A stretch of DNA of 64,000 nucleotides from Rhynchosporium graminicola (Eukaryota > Ascomycota > Leotiomycetes > Helotiales > Ploettnerulaceae): NCBI GenBank assembly GCA_900074885.1, contig FJUW01000004.1, positions 248,001 through 312,000 on the forward strand, read 5' to 3'. Made by a program: the position numbers and the translations under genes. The notes beneath the pieces are model-generated. The model did no database searches and had not been told where the DNA came from. It saw only the letters and a program-made list of their open reading frames with translations. This document shows, piece by piece, positions 1 through 13,219 of this stretch (its first letter is position 1; every line of letters begins with the position of its first letter).

Positions 1-2504
1 TGTTCACCTTAGGAATATCGGCTACATATCACTAATTGTATCAACTCCGCATCATTATTTTTCCAATTGGGTGTTCTAAGTAAGCTTTAGAAGGATTTCC
101 GAAAACTCTGTCTTTTACGATACTATCAAAATTGTTACAGGTAGCTCTTTTCAATCTCCACGTTTGGTATGTCTGAAGGGTCAGAATTACGATGACTCAA
201 CAATTCCTTCTCGCTCCCTTCTGTCACTTCTGTGAGTATGAGACAGCCATGCACTTAGAATTCCAGCCGACTCCAAGTCCGTAGCACGGTTTCATCGCAA
301 AGGCCAGGAAGCCACCACGCGCACGAGCAACGAATCAAACCGCGATTTTTCCTGCAAGGGGAGCTGTGACAGAGGATTTGAGAAGCCACTAGCACTATGT
401 GTCTGACTATGATTCTCCACCTCAGTCTTCTAGAAAGTGGTAGTCCTCATGTTGTTTGACAACAGACGCAGAATTGGCAACAGAAGGATCTGTGTATGCG
501 CTAGCCCGTTCCAATCGCCCAAGAGACATTTCAAGTGTTCTCGAAAATTTTAATCGAGGCCTACATGAATTTTCAATTCTGCATCAGGACGATCATTTGA
601 ACTCGAGTTCAGAGAATCCAGAAATATGAGACCGATATCTTCTGGCTGTCAATCTCCGCCACGAGGCTACTATTTATGATTTACATATACAGATTGCAAT
701 ACCGTCATCGACTAGCCGTTTAGAGATTGTTTCACCAATACATAGCATCAATTAAATACGTTCCACTTCTTCATATATAAGGAGTCCTCCACTTTCTGTC
801 TTCATAATATATAACCACTGAATATCCTCATGGTTTTCCTATGAATGTACAAGGAAATTTTCAGACTAGTAGTATAGTGCAATATTGAACCCCAAAGCTC
901 TACAACTGCTCTAAATTAATAGCATTAACTAAATCTCCCAAATGAAAATCCTACTGCTTGAGACGCCGGATGTTGTGCAACAGTCGTCCAAGGAAAGAAA
1001 TCTTTTTGAAAAACTGACAATGAAAAGAATTTCGACAGCGAGTCTTAAGTGTAATATATGAATATATAGCAGCGGCAAGATCCCAGCTCAATTATTCATC
1101 TTATGCAGTAAGGAGAAATATCATGAGTGTAGAGGCTAAGTACATTTTTGTCAAGAAATAGGACTAGCTCAACACCATACAGTCTCTAGCATATGATTGA
1201 GGTAATTATTGGCATATTTACAAATCAAGACAAGAAGCAGGACCAAAATCAAGAGGACGGCGCGAACCAGTGATCCATCATTGGGAGCGCCGGCTATTGA
1301 CTCATTTATACCAGAGAGTACGGCTCAAGAAACATTTGAAGCACGTGCCAAAGGGGATATACAAACGAACGTATTTATTGGATAAATCTCGATATCTGAA
1401 ACGTGGTGTTTGTAATCAGCTCATCACATAGGTCACCAGACTACGTTTCCACGCCTTCACATCTGAATTCGACCACGAAAGCCTGGCCCTTTCTAGCCCA
1501 ACTTTCCTTCCGCGAATGAATCTTTTCGCGGCAATATTCCAACGTCGTCGTTAGTCTCATGAAGCACATCACGCATCTTACTATGATCCAGTTCATAGAA
1601 TCTACACAGCTTGACCTACGCCGATTCTACATCCATATACATCAAAGACCTGCCCTATTCGTATCTTTCCCACTCTAGCAAGCGATCGATATTGCTATCC
1701 GAAGTGTTTCTCAAATGAAAATACGAAAAGCGACGACAGGAGAGATTGTTCATTTTAAGATCACCTTTTATTTCCTCGACACTTGCTTCTTATCTTGTCC
1801 CTCATAGTACCTGCTTTACCTCGCTCAAAGACGAGGCTCTGATCCCACCATATCAAGATTCCAACTTGATAGCCACGACACGAGTTTGAAGGCTTCATTT
1901 GCAGGGCTTACTGGTGCCACGACGAACAATCCGAATCTAAATAGAATTAAATTCGATGTTGATGGAGCTTCGCACATTAATCCGCCGAAGAGTGCGCATA
2001 CTAACAAGATGTTTACTTCAAATTTTTCGTAATATTCTAGTTGTTCCCGTACAGATCCCTTTCTTGTCCTCCGTTCAGACAGCTTTGGGTTGGGAGAGAT
2101 GTCGTTTAATTTTGACCTTGCTCTAATGGGAATTGGGGAGCAGTTGTAACGATGGATGAGAGTATCATATATTCAGGCTTATATGGAGAGATACCATACT
2201 CTCAGCCTTCGTCAACAACCTTTCTCCTGTAATCAGAAAGCATTCTTCAAGGAGATTGTGGATGATACGAGGAAGTCGCTGATTTTACATCACCTAAATG
2301 ACTGTTCACTCGAACAACTCGCAGATTGTAGGTTGCTAGGAACGTACAACGATACATAATTTTGATCTCTATATGATTATGTAATTGAGAGTACAGAAAT
2401 GTAGACTCTAAGAAGCCGTGTATAGCTAAGCCCAGTCTCCTGCCGTTCCGTGATATGGATGGCTAAAACGCCTCTCTGCCCCTCCCGGCAGTTTTCATAG
2501 CTCA
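1..2504. other. gene-free left flank
   Basis: I see no supportable gene here. Open frames are short (at most 67 codons), lack start context or recognisable domains, and stops are frequent in all frames. Composition is moderately AT-rich but without the extreme TA bias of the right edge, so this is not obviously a RIP-mutated repeat. The last bases before 2505 would be the 3' untranslated region of the minus-strand gene that follows. Confidence 0.6.
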
Positions 2505-4433
2505 TCATAGCATATTGTAACTTTTCTGCACGCCGAAGTCCCAGTCCGAAATTCCTCTCTGAGCACCCAACGTCCTATCGTCCCCACGCTTTTGGATCCC
2601 CATTCCTGGTCTAATCATGCCCTCATAAAAATTCGCCCTCTCCTCCTCCAGCCTCCTAACCATCTCCATCTCCATCTCCTCATTTTCCCACTCCTGTAAT
2701 ACATCTCCAGTGACACTACCCATAGAGCCAGAGTCTCTATACCCTCCAGCTGATACAAACTCGTTCCTCAAGTAACTGCCCCCTAACTTTTGCCTTGTGC
2801 TTTGGGTATCGAAGTCGAATGGCTTTGCTTGTGATTTGGGGTAGGTGAGAGTGGTGTCTTTGGATTCTTGATCGAAATTCCAGTCGAGGCTTGAGGTAGT
2901 GGAGTCTCTGAATTCTTGATCGAAATTCCACTCGAGACTTGAGAGAGAATCAGTGCCAGTATTTTGAACGGATAGCTTTGCGGGCTCAAATTGCATTAGC
3001 GAAGATCTGGTATAGACTGAATCACTAGATGCAGATAATGACACAGGGCGCATCATCTCGGGTGTCCTTGTTGAGTATGCGAATGGTGAGGAGAATAGAG
3101 GGGGAGGTTTGTAGCGGCTTGAGGTCGAGATGTCGGAGATAACGCTATCAGTGTCTCTGTCACCAGTCTTTTGTCTGCTTTCGTTGTGGTCTCGCAAGAT
3201 GTCAAAATCGGAGGAAGGACGCGCGCTGTATACATCCGGACGTAGCACCAGATTCGCAGCCCCATCAAATGTCCGCGACTGAAGGTTCTCTTCTCGTTGC
3301 AGCTCCGCGAGAGTCTTGAATGGGTTCGTAGTCTCTCCATCACCGAAGACTCCGCCCACTTCAGGAAAATTCGTAGAGCGTCGTCTGTTTGAACCAAGAC
3401 TCCCTCTGTCGGGACCATCGTGCGAGCTCCCGGAGTGGATACTCGAAGAGCCATTTACTCTCAATGGTGAGAACGCCTGTTCTGGCATAGTCAGGGGTAG
3501 GAAGTTTGAGTCCTTTCCTCGATACTCCTGCCCAGATAATCCTGCAGTCTCAACCCTGATCGACCTCCTAGGTGTGTGCTCCTCACCCCTAGTATTGAAA
3601 TCCGACAAGCCTTCTGAGTTTGAAGAGGTGTTTGGTTTTTGAAATTTTCTTCTCTTCCAAGGTTTAGGTTTTGGCGTGGTAGGCAGATAGCCTAGGGACT
3701 GACTTCGTTGCTTTTTGCGATTGCGTCGGCAATAGAAGATTGTTAGAAGAGCGGCTACGATTAAGAAGAGAGGGATTGTGATTCCAAGTATCATGCTGCC
3801 TTTGGATGTGATGGCGCCAACTTTGGATTCGGGACCGAGTACTGACCCGGCGCCGCTAAAGGGGCTTCCTTTGGTTGCTCCTGTTGGGCTGGATGTTTGT
3901 GCTACTGGCGACGGCCTGGGCACTTTTGTAGGTTGAGATGAGAACGTCGTCGAAGGAGAACTGAATATTGTGGTAGTTGATGTTTGGGCCGTTGGCTGGA
4001 TTACACTAATTGTATTAGACGAGGACGTGGTACGGCTTTGACTTGAAGAAGGAGTAGCTTGTGACAAGCTGGGAGTATTCAGTATTCCGGCTGTCGTTAA
4101 GACTTGATTCGGGGTAGCTATCGCGGACAAAGCAGCTTGGCTCGTGGTCGACCGAGCAGAGGCTCTCGCTGGAGTGGAAGTGGCTAATGGTTGTATCGAG
4201 GAGTTGGGCGGGTTGCCAGCTTTTGCAGTCGTTGAGGCACCGATAACTTTCGAACTCGTAGACCTGGCCAAAGAAGTAACAGTTGCTTGTGATCCCCCAC
4301 CATAGCAGGAGAGATATGAGGATGCTGAACTACGTGGTCCTCCTAGGACATCTGGCACAACTCCTCCGGCCTGTACTGTTGTCCATATGCAATTCATATC
4401 CCGCCTATAGCCATGTCGCTGCAAGACCGCCAT
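2505..4433 (-). CDS. Ser/Thr-rich single-pass membrane protein (5' end uncertain)
   Basis: Function is not recognised. About 642 residues are open from an ATG at 4433. Residues 50-210 are rich in Ser and Thr, as in heavily O-glycosylated cell-surface stalks. A hydrophobic segment at about 213-234 is followed at once by a basic cytoplasmic stop-transfer (CRRNRKK). The remaining 400 or so residues are a polar, low-complexity tail with a near-duplicate block around 496-524 (WNFDQEF, then WNFDQES). This is the architecture of fungal wall-stress-sensor-like or Mid2-like proteins (stalk, one helix, long tail), but I see no WSC cysteine pattern. No signal peptide follows the first Met, and Cys residues occur at the N-terminus (C15, C43), so an upstream exon carrying the leader is likely between 4450 and 5150. 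I could not define it. The frame itself is convincing; the name is architectural only. Confidence 0.75.
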   Translation of the reverse strand: MAVLQRHGYRRDMNCIWTTVQAGGVVPDVLGGPRSSASSYLSCYGGGSQATVTSLARSTSSKVIGASTTAKAGNPPNSSIQPLATSTPARASARSTTSQAALSAIATPNQVLTTAGILNTPSLSQATPSSSQSRTTSSSNTISVIQPTAQTSTTTIFSSPSTTFSSQPTKVPRPSPVAQTSSPTGATKGSPFSGAGSVLGPESKVGAITSKGSMILGITIPLFLIVAALLTIFYCRRNRKKQRSQSLGYLPTTPKPKPWKRRKFQKPNTSSNSEGLSDFNTRGEEHTPRRSIRVETAGLSGQEYRGKDSNFLPLTMPEQAFSPLRVNGSSSIHSGSSHDGPDRGSLGSNRRRSTNFPEVGGVFGDGETTNPFKTLAELQREENLQSRTFDGAANLVLRPDVYSARPSSDFDILRDHNESRQKTGDRDTDSVISDISTSSRYKPPPLFSSPFAYSTRTPEMMRPVSLSASSDSVYTRSSLMQFEPAKLSVQNTGTDSLSSLEWNFDQEFRDSTTSSLDWNFDQESKDTTLTYPKSQAKPFDFDTQSTRQKLGGSYLRNEFVSAGGYRDSGSMGSVTGDVLQEWENEEMEMEMVRRLEEERANFYEGMIRPGMGIQKRGDDRTLGAQRGISDWDFGVQKSYNML

Positions 4434-7400
4434 TATTCAACTACTACTTTGCACTATATCAAGCATCAAAATATGTTGGCGCGGAAAAATTATTTAAGCT
4501 GCAATAGGGCTTGATCAACTTCAAAGATAGAGAGAAGTACATCGGCGTGCCAACGTCCTTCAGTGAGACGAAATCGAGGAACCCCGGCATACATTCGTCA
4601 GAGGAACAAGGGAGTGGAGCCATGGAATGTTCTGCGGACAGGGACCAGGACAGCATGGCTATCTATCGACTTGAAAAGCAACTGCTGAGCGATGGAATAT
4701 CTACGGAATGAAACAGTGACAGACTGGCGCGTGTGTATGAGGGGGAAGATTTGCGTAGGGATCACACCACACAAGAAAGTCCGAGTGCCAGAAAAGCATC
4801 CCTCAGTGCGTACATATTGTAGCGCATATAAACCTTGAACAAGCAGTGATCTTGCGAGGGACGTATTTGGTGTAGGAGAGTTTTCTTGCATCAGCAGTTT
4901 GGAGGAATTCAAGTTGCTTCTGTGATACCATAAAATGAAAGGTAGAAATATTGACAGGAAAGGAAATTTTGCAATGATACAAGATGGTCCGGAGGATAAC
5001 TGTGGCCTGCCGGGAGATGAATGGCCGTTTCTCAGCAGCTTGCTCTGTGCGTGTATTGACGTACCTTCGTGAGAGTTCAAGATGGGAACGTTAAATCGAC
5101 AGCAAGAGCTTGCTAAGCCGCACGCAAACACACTAGCGGACAAGGCTGTTTGGCAAAAAGTCTAAAGTCCGTTTATCCTCCGGCTTTAGAAGCTTCTTCG
5201 AATCGAGACACCACTAGATCTCACTATAATAGTTCCGCACGGCTAATCCTAGTTTGCGGCTGGGACCGTTCGAGCAGGAACTAGGGAACTAGCGAGGGTT
5301 GATCAACGTCCCGACGAATATGAACTAGACGTCTCTGGATCCAAATTCTAAGGGAGAAAGATCATAATATCATCGAACTGGTGGTCTGTGAAGAAGGATA
5401 GGAAAATGTCCTCACTGTGAGATACAATCCGGATATCGAAATGTGAGAGGGTGAAGTCGGGCTCGGCAAGTAGGTGAAAATTGCCACACAAAAAAACAGA
5501 ATCAAGCAAGCAATAAATAGCAAGTAAAGAGATTCGAAGCATCTTTTCGAGTCATGAAAATTGAAGCCTGGAATTCAAAGGGTATGTAAATTCTTCCAAT
5601 TGTTGGCTCATGTCTCCTTGTACGACACGAGGAAGACCGAAGTCCTTAGGTATTGGAAGCACAGAATTTTTCATCATCAGCAAGTGAATAATAATTCAAT
5701 ACCCTGCTAGGCTTCAAATCCCTTGGGTTTCATTCTTATATTGCGTTTGCAATACAGCTTTGGACGAGAAGTATTGGGGATTTCCCGGCAGTTTACTAGC
5801 GTGGTAGAAGCTCGCTTCGAGAACTCTCGTCTCAGCTCGTCCACCGACCATTTCACTCTCGCCGTGTCCTTCACAATTCTTGCTAGCCATCTCATCAAGC
5901 TAGAGCATTCTAGATCTAAGGATATCCAAAATGCCCTAAGCTTGCTTCTTGATTCAGCAGCAATGATGTAAGTTGTAACTGAAAAACATCTTCAGCTTTC
6001 ACGAGCCGAAGTCCGCTCCACACTTCGAATTCTGTTTTGAACACTGCTCTCCCGTTTTTGCTCCCTTCAGTACTATACCACCACACTACTTCGCGGGCAT
6101 GATTTCAAAGCTCGACAAAGCGAATGTTTGCAGATTATCGCTTCTTTTCTCGGATACCAAGTATGGGAGAATGAAATATCTCTTCCGTACAAAACGTGTA
6201 CTTTACCATGGTGTCGCAGATTCCTTTGTTGCCTTGTATTTATTTTGAAGTTGTCTAAAGCCACAGACCCTGCCTCAAGATAACAGCAACTTGGACTCGT
6301 ATCTACACAGCATTTTCCCCTTCCCTCGTAATATGGAGAGTGATGCTATGAGATCTGCAGTATTGCGCGCCGCCAACATCACGTAATCACGACTGCTAAC
6401 ATAACGAACAGCTTTCTCGCACGCATAGATCCAGCTAACGCCTGGAAATCGTGCGAGAGCCGAGGAAATCGCAGAGAATTATGAGATTCCTTATGTCAGG
6501 GATTCGCATTGAGGTTCGCTGAAACCTTCACTGCTGAGTCTTAAATTTTCCCAATCTGATCGACGGCTCGCCTTCTTTTGGGCTCAGTCGAGCGAGCCGA
6601 ATAGTAATACCCCGTTTTCAGATATCATAGATAACCCACATCGACGCCATCTTCATCCCTTTTGGAACTGGAGAAACAGGAAAAGTTCCTTGCAAGGGAA
6701 GTCTCACCGCATGGTTTCTTGCACGCCGTAGGCTGGCATCGTATCAATCTCAAGTCAACGTTTGATATCCGTGTCAAGGAAACAGGTGACGTGGTTAAGA
6801 TATGGATCGAGAAGGAACCGCATAAAGCGTATAGTTCCTAAGAGGTTGGAGTCAAGTCTTAGCAAAGACGGGTGTCGGTGGATGAGGCGTCGGTATCGGA
6901 TGAAGGATATTGTGAAAGTAGAGTTAGGGAAACGGAGACTGGTCTTTAGATTGACAAAGTGGCTTCTGTGAGGTGGATGGAGATGGTTGAAGGCGTATGA
7001 GAACAGTGGGCTTGGTATGAGGCTGGGTAGCAATTTTCGATAACATCCTCCCCCCTTTCCGAATCCTCGCTCCTAGATTCCTTCCACGAATGACGGTATC
7101 ATTCAAATTTCAGCGCAATGACGGCCTAGATTCTGGTAATGAATTTTATAAATCAAAAAAATCCGATCAGAAGTATGTTTTCAGGAGCCCCTTAAGCGAA
7201 AGAAGTTCTCCAGCTGACTTCAGAAAACGGCAATTTCACGTGAAAGGTCTAGAAGCATCCCGAATTCCCGATGGAGTTTGCTAGCTCATGACTTTGCATT
7301 AGCATCTTGCCAGTGACAGATCGATCATGTGACTCACAGGATTGAAAAATACCCACTGAATTGCTTTCTCATGTAGAACTTCCATTTCCGAATGACATAT

Positions 7401-7807
7401 TTGTGTCATTGGTAGATATTTGGGACCTCGGAGCGGAATGAAAGAAAATCCGATGTGGCACAAGGTTTTCACCTCTAAACTATTTTGGGACCTTTTCGTG
7501 GCGCAGGTACCAACAGGCAGGGATTCCTTTAGGTCTTGGCATAATGACATAACCGGAGCATGAGCATGCGACCACTCTGCGTCTGCGTTCGAAACCCACT
7601 CATCGCGAAGGCCGAGGCTTGCTTCTAGAATTCTTTTCTTCGTCGTCATCATTTTCTTCTCCTCCTACAAGTATTCTCTTTTCCTGTCTTCTCATATTAC
7701 CACCGCGACCTCGATCTCGACCTCCACCTGCCGTCGTTTTTCTAGATATTCGCAGCGGTACTCGAGTACTTTCATTTGACCTCCGCTCCTGAGTGAACAT
7801 CGTCGCC
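4434..7807. other. intergenic region, possible unmodelled 5' exon
   Basis: No complete gene is supportable. A 181-codon minus-strand open frame at 4598-5143 has no recognisable domain and could contain a leader exon of the preceding gene, but I found no convincing splice pair. The final 200 bases before 7808 are pyrimidine-rich on the plus strand, as is common in leaders of fungal genes, and probably hold the promoter and 5' untranslated region of the esterase gene. Confidence 0.45.
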
Positions 7808-9481
7808 ATGGCCTCCTATTTTTCGCGTTTGAGTCCTGTCCCAGCATTCCCCGAATATACTGGACCATACAAAGTTGGCACAATAGATGTCGAATTACCT
7901 ATATCTGAACTGGAGTCTCCCAGCCCTGCGCCAGAAGAACACATTTCTACAGTCCAGTATCGCATTTTCTACCCCTGTGAACCGGAAGCCAAAGGGAAGA
8001 CTATCAATTGGATCCCAAATCCTCAACAGGGCTATGTGTCTGCCTATACCAGATTCTTAGGTGCTGGATCGGTATTGGCAGAGGTTATTTCGTGAGTATT
8101 GGCTCCTGTATTGGGTAAAGAGCTCTTTCTAACATTACGCAGGTATTTTCCTCGCCTCCTATACTACATAAGCATTCCAGTTAGAAAGAATGCCCCCCTC
8201 CTACAAGCAAAAACCGCGAACAAACGATGGCCAGTCATGGTCTTCTCCCACGGGCTTGGAGGATCTAGAAATGCATATTCCCATCTGGTAGGGTCGATTG
8301 CAAGTCATGGCATGATAGTGATTGCTCCAGAGCATCGTGATGGATCAACGCCCATATCCTACATCCGTGACGTTCCCTCGAACAACTCAATTACGGAGAA
8401 AACCTCCGTGAGAAAATCGAAAAGAACGATAGACTACATGAAAATGTCCCATACTCCAAGCCCAGAGGTAGAATCGGGCAGAAACGCACAGTTGAAAGTG
8501 CGATTATGGGAATTGGGCACGATTCACGACAGTATCTTGAAGCTGGATCAAGGCGCCAATCTGACGAATCTCAACACATCATCTACACCTTTGTCTCCAT
8601 TTAAAGATATGATGGACGTACATACCCCAGGCAAAATCGCATTCGCAGGGCACTCTTTCGGAGCAGCGACCGTAGCCCAATTCGTGAAATCTACATTTCA
8701 CTCCCCACGCACGTCCACAGCGCCAAAAGACTACGAGCCTCTCTTCACACCTACATCTCGGTCTCCACTCGTCTCCCAAATAACTCCTCACACCCCCCTC
8801 ATTTTACTTGACGTGTGGTGTCTGCCCCTGCGCGCCGCGTCAACCCGTTGGCTCTGGAACCTGCCTTTCCCCTGCTACACGCCCTCTGGACCTGGCGGAG
8901 CAGCTCTCCTCGCAGTTGAATCCCAAGCTTTCTTTAAATGGCGCGTTCACTTGAAAGCCACCAAACGTCTCCTCTCCCCAGACCCTAGCTCCGATAGCTA
9001 CGATTATGAAAACAAAACAAACGCGAATGGCACCACTAACACCGCTTGGCCACAACCCAATTTCTTCTATGCAGACGCCTCAGCCCATCTCTCGCAATCC
9101 GATTTTGGCGTCTTGTTCCCCTGGGTCACAAAGCGCATCTTCGGATCCGAAGAGCCAGAACGCGTCATGAAGCTCAATGTCCGCGCGATCCTCCAAGTGC
9201 TTCGGAACCAAGATATCGAGATCTCGAAGACGTCTGCCGAGGACATGGAGCTAGAAGAGGAGAATGGCGTTGAGACAACAGATGATGTAAAGATTATCGG
9301 GACGGAGGGACAGATTAGAGGCTGGCATTGGATTAATACGGATGTGCAGAAGTGTGGGGATGTGGATGATACGAAAGAGGCGGGAGAGGAGGTGAAGGAG
9401 GAGGAGGTGGGAGAACCGACGGATGCGGTCATTGGAAACGAGATTTTGAAGAAAAAATCGGGGACGGCGCAGAAGTTGTGA
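7808..9481 (+). CDS. PAF-acetylhydrolase-like phospholipase/esterase
   Basis: Exons 7808-8091 and 8143-9481 with a 51-base GTGAGT...GCAG intron splitting a Ser codon give 540 residues. The ATG at 7808 lies in gccATGg, a good eukaryotic context. The protein matches the platelet-activating-factor acetylhydrolase family (alpha/beta hydrolase; hydrolyses short or oxidised sn-2 acyl groups from phospholipids). Visible landmarks are the oxyanion loop HGLGG at about 131-135, the nucleophile elbow GHSFG at 264-268 (Ser266), an Asp in LLDVW at about 318 and a His in ASAHLSQSDF at about 410, so the catalytic triad appears complete. No signal peptide or membrane segment is seen, so it is probably intracellular. 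The last 80 or so residues form an acidic Glu/Asp-rich extension outside the core. Membership is well supported; the substrate is not known. Confidence 0.88.
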
Positions 9482-9502
9482 GGGCTTGTGGAAAGACAGA
9501 CT

Positions 9503-9518
9503 AAGCTTGATCAAGCTT
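9503..9518. repeat. perfect 16-bp palindrome in the 3' flank
   Basis: AAGCTTGATCAAGCTT is its own reverse complement and begins 22 bases after the esterase stop codon. A third AAGCTTGA follows directly, so three copies of the octamer lie in 9503-9530. In RNA it would fold into a short stem. It could act in 3' end formation or be a chance short repeat. Confidence 0.6.
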
Positions 9519-9530
9519 GATTAAGCTTGA

Positions 9531-12500
9531 AAGTTGACGATTCTTGATTTTGAGTATGGGTGGCTTGGGCACGATATCCTGGGAGTATTGGTTTGTGTTT
9601 GCGTTGCGTTGCGTTGCATTGGATTAATTCAGATTGCAATTATTGAGCCATGGCGTTTTTTAGATGGAGGAATCGTATGACAGGTAGAATTAGACTCAGA
9701 CAGGATCCCAAAATAAGGAGGCCAAAACTAAGAAAAATAATTGAAATTTGCTTACAATCATATCTCCCTATCATCTTTCATATTTTTCCAATTGGCCCAC
9801 TCGGCCATCGTCTTCACCATATCCGACTTCCACGACTGCTTCTACATAGATCATTCGTCCACAATAAGGCGTATGAACCCTACAATTCGATGATCCAATT
9901 TGAATATGCACACCCATCCTCACCAATCGAGTTACGCTTCTCCAGGAGGAGTATAAAACCGAGCACTCTAATCTCCTAATCCTTCTCTCCTAGGGCATTA
10001 AATTAGAACGCTTCATCACGAACGTAAGATATTGATGTATGTGATTTATCAGGTCTAGAAATTCTCGATGTATCGCTCTGGGTTCTTTCGAGGAGAGATT
10101 GATTTCTGCGAAGGAGTGCGGGTGGGCGGCTGTGCGGTTGTGCGGTTGTGAACTTGCTGACGAGCGGGACTATGGGATGGAAATGTGGAAGTGATCATCC
10201 ATGCTTGTCATCGAGTGTTTGAGATGGTTTTGATATCGATACTACTTTTAGAACGAACACACGTTAGCAAGTAGTTGCTCGCGTCTCGAGAATACTGATG
10301 AGAGGAAGTGAAGAGGGTGATGAGCTTGAGGGATTTACAAGCTCTGGCTTGGAGGTTAAGGTATTTATCAGTTTGTATGCATGTCGAAAGATGAATGTAG
10401 CGGTAGCTTTCTTGCGCTGATAGCTCTTTTTACAGTGAGACGTAGATGCTGAATCTAGTTCCGATCGAGATCGAGTGGTGAATGTGAATAGTACAGAATC
10501 TCGAGTTCGGGTATTCACTTACGGTTATCATCAATAAGGAGACCGGCGTTGTGAGTTTGTGAGCCACTTACCAATTTTCATTTGACTAAATATCATGAAT
10601 CTTCAAGAGACACGGGAAATGAGATGATTGTTCTCACTACGCTAGTCGTTTAGAATCGAAAATATTGTTGCGATAGATGGTTCTTTAGATTATACAAGGA
10701 ATACCTCAATTTGTATCTCATCAGAGTGTAGATGTAGCTGCTTGGATATCTTCTAGATTTTAGAGTATATGAGCTTTTGGCAACAGAAGTGAAGTTGGCA
10801 ATAATCAGCAACTCTGGCAGGCTTCGAGGCTGAAGGCTCCCGTGAGATTTCCAACGATGCTCCTGGGCGCAAAAATCGAAAGAGATATCATGCAGTGGAG
10901 AAAGCATACATGATGCAGCTGCTAGCATTAAAAGTGATTTTTGGAGTTTCAGCTGCTTCTCATGGGTAGGTCTGCGTCTTCTTTGTTAGCGATCATTGCA
11001 TTTGTATGGGAGAGGAACGAACTGGGGGTTTTATAGATTGTGATCTGGGAGCTCATAGTCACCAGGCAATGAAAAATATCGACTTCGAAGCATAAGCATC
11101 AATCAAAAAGCAATTAGCTAGTGGTTGATTCACTAGGTCAGCTTCGAAGTTTAAATTCCAGGATTTGTCCGATTCTAATCCCATATATAAACCTATAGCA
11201 CCCCGTGTCTTAGCATCATTTTACGAAACATCCACTATTCAGCGGCACATATTGTGTCAAGAATGAAGTGGGATACATGAATCTCTTGGCAGCCTGTTGA
11301 AGAATATCACATTGCCAATCAAGATCGACGCCGGTTGAATTGTTCTTCATGACCTCGGAATGCAAAGGACGTTTTATGTGACATTAGCTACTTGCTGGAA
11401 AGGGATGCTAAAAAAGAAATTTGCTATCTTCTCCATGATACGAAGTTTCTTTACTGTCAGTGTATCTCGGAAACTTAGATTATGGAGTAGGACGGTAATA
11501 AGGAGTCAAGTGACGACAGTTAGGTGACTCTTGTTCATCTGCGTGCGAGCAGAGTGTGCCCAGACTTCTCACAGTGCTTATTGCACGGGAGTGGAAAGGT
11601 ATATCCAAGCAACAGCAACTTTTGTTTCTTTCGGCGTTTGACGGTAGCAAATCAGAATCCTCCCTTCTTGGAAGGTTCGAGTCTTGGGTGAATTGCGTGG
11701 TGACAACCACTGCGTTTACATACCGAAAGTTTGGTAGACTGGATGACCTGAGGTTTAACATTTTATGGCTAAAGATCGATCTGAGCTGTCAATAGAGAAG
11801 TGAATAAAATGCCTGTCGGTTATGTTCATGATTAGAGAGATTTTATAGGTGGATTCCAGACAGGAGTCTGATACTTTTACGAGTTCGACAGACACCATGA
11901 GACCATATCACAAAGGCCGTTAAAAGGATTGAAAAATCCATAAGAAAGTTACTTGTGAGTATCATCGTCTTGCTAGCTGATGTGCCGCTTTGAATAGAAA
12001 TTTGTCTCAATTTCCAGATTCAGCTCATTATACTTTCCCATCAAAATTCAAGTCAAGATTGAATTACGGAAGTACAGTAGCTCTTGTGCGGTGTTCTCCG
12101 TTCTTTTGACGGCAAACTATCAGTTGACAACAGTTATGAATAAGTCTTGGAGGTTTTGAAGAAGATCATCCAAATCCCGAGGGCTACAAAATACTTACCG
12201 AAAGGCATGCATATTATAGCTCTTGAAATCAGTAGTGAGCTTCAGCTTTTTATCGCAGACGACGTTCTCTGTCTGTTCTCTGGAGTTCCCAAATCGAGTA
12301 TCGGGACCTTTATATTCTGGAAGAAGTTTCCTTTCGCTTGCGACCTAATCATGGATTGTAAAATTATAGAACGGAAGACTGTAAACAACCATTTTTGCGG
12401 ATTGATAAAGACGAAAAGTGTGGGGCTCGACGAAGTAATCAAAGGCTTGAAGACGATGAAGTTGTCCGTTCTCGCATTCTCCTCTCGCTTCGAGTCAATT

Positions 12501-13219
12501 TTGAGACCTCGCTATTTGCCACATTAATAATCGTGAACGAAGCGACTGTACCGCCGTTGTGCAATGCCGTATGTTATGTAATCTATGCTCATTGATTGCC
12601 TCCTGGCCAGATTTGTAAGTTGTAGAGCGGTAACGTTATATCCGTCCGTCGTTTCTACAGCTCAAGCAACGTCGCCCGAAAAGAATTCAATTGTGCCAGA
12701 TTAAGCCTCGATATAGTAGAACAAATTAAACTAACGAGCATCACCAATCTTACGTGTAGTTTCCGCTTACGATTGAGCAGTTGACGCTAGATGTGGCAAA
12801 GAAATCGTTTAGTCCTCGCCTCATTTGCCATCAAAACACGGCATACGCTAAAACCTTTCTAATGTTGGACAAATAGTAATCGTCTTAAGCTGTTGTATGA
12901 CAATTGCTTGGTTTCTAGCTGACTAAATTTGATCAGTCATTCGTATCGACAATGTAACATGACATCAACTCCGGCATACGAGCTTACTTGTATCGATGAA
13001 GAGGAAAATGTCAGTTTGACTGCTGAACCTAGATATGAGCATCAAGAGAAGCGGCTGGCTACAAATCTAGATACAAGGTGGGATTCATTCTTAAATTCAA
13101 TGTATCCAGCAGATTCTATCGTTTATCATAGCTCTGCATTCATTACAAACACTCCATATCATAGAACAAATCGCGACCAGTACCACATCAACAACACACG
13201 ACAAGCCACATTGAGCATC
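9531..13219. other. gene-free region
   Basis: About 3.7 kb without a supportable gene. The longest open frames (109-126 codons near 9650 and 12147) show no domain, no signal peptide, no intron logic and biased, unlikely residue composition. Near 9598-9620 there is a short GCGTT repeat. The last few hundred bases should include the promoter of the secreted-protein gene at 13220. Confidence 0.55.

Noticed and set aside
4598..5143. 181-codon minus-strand open frame upstream of the Ser/Thr-rich membrane protein
   Set aside because: No recognisable content and no convincing splice pair to the next gene; kept only as a possible place for a leader exon.
12147..12527. 126-codon plus-strand open frame
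   Set aside because: No domain, no leader, no splice or codon support; a similar-sized frame exists on the other strand.
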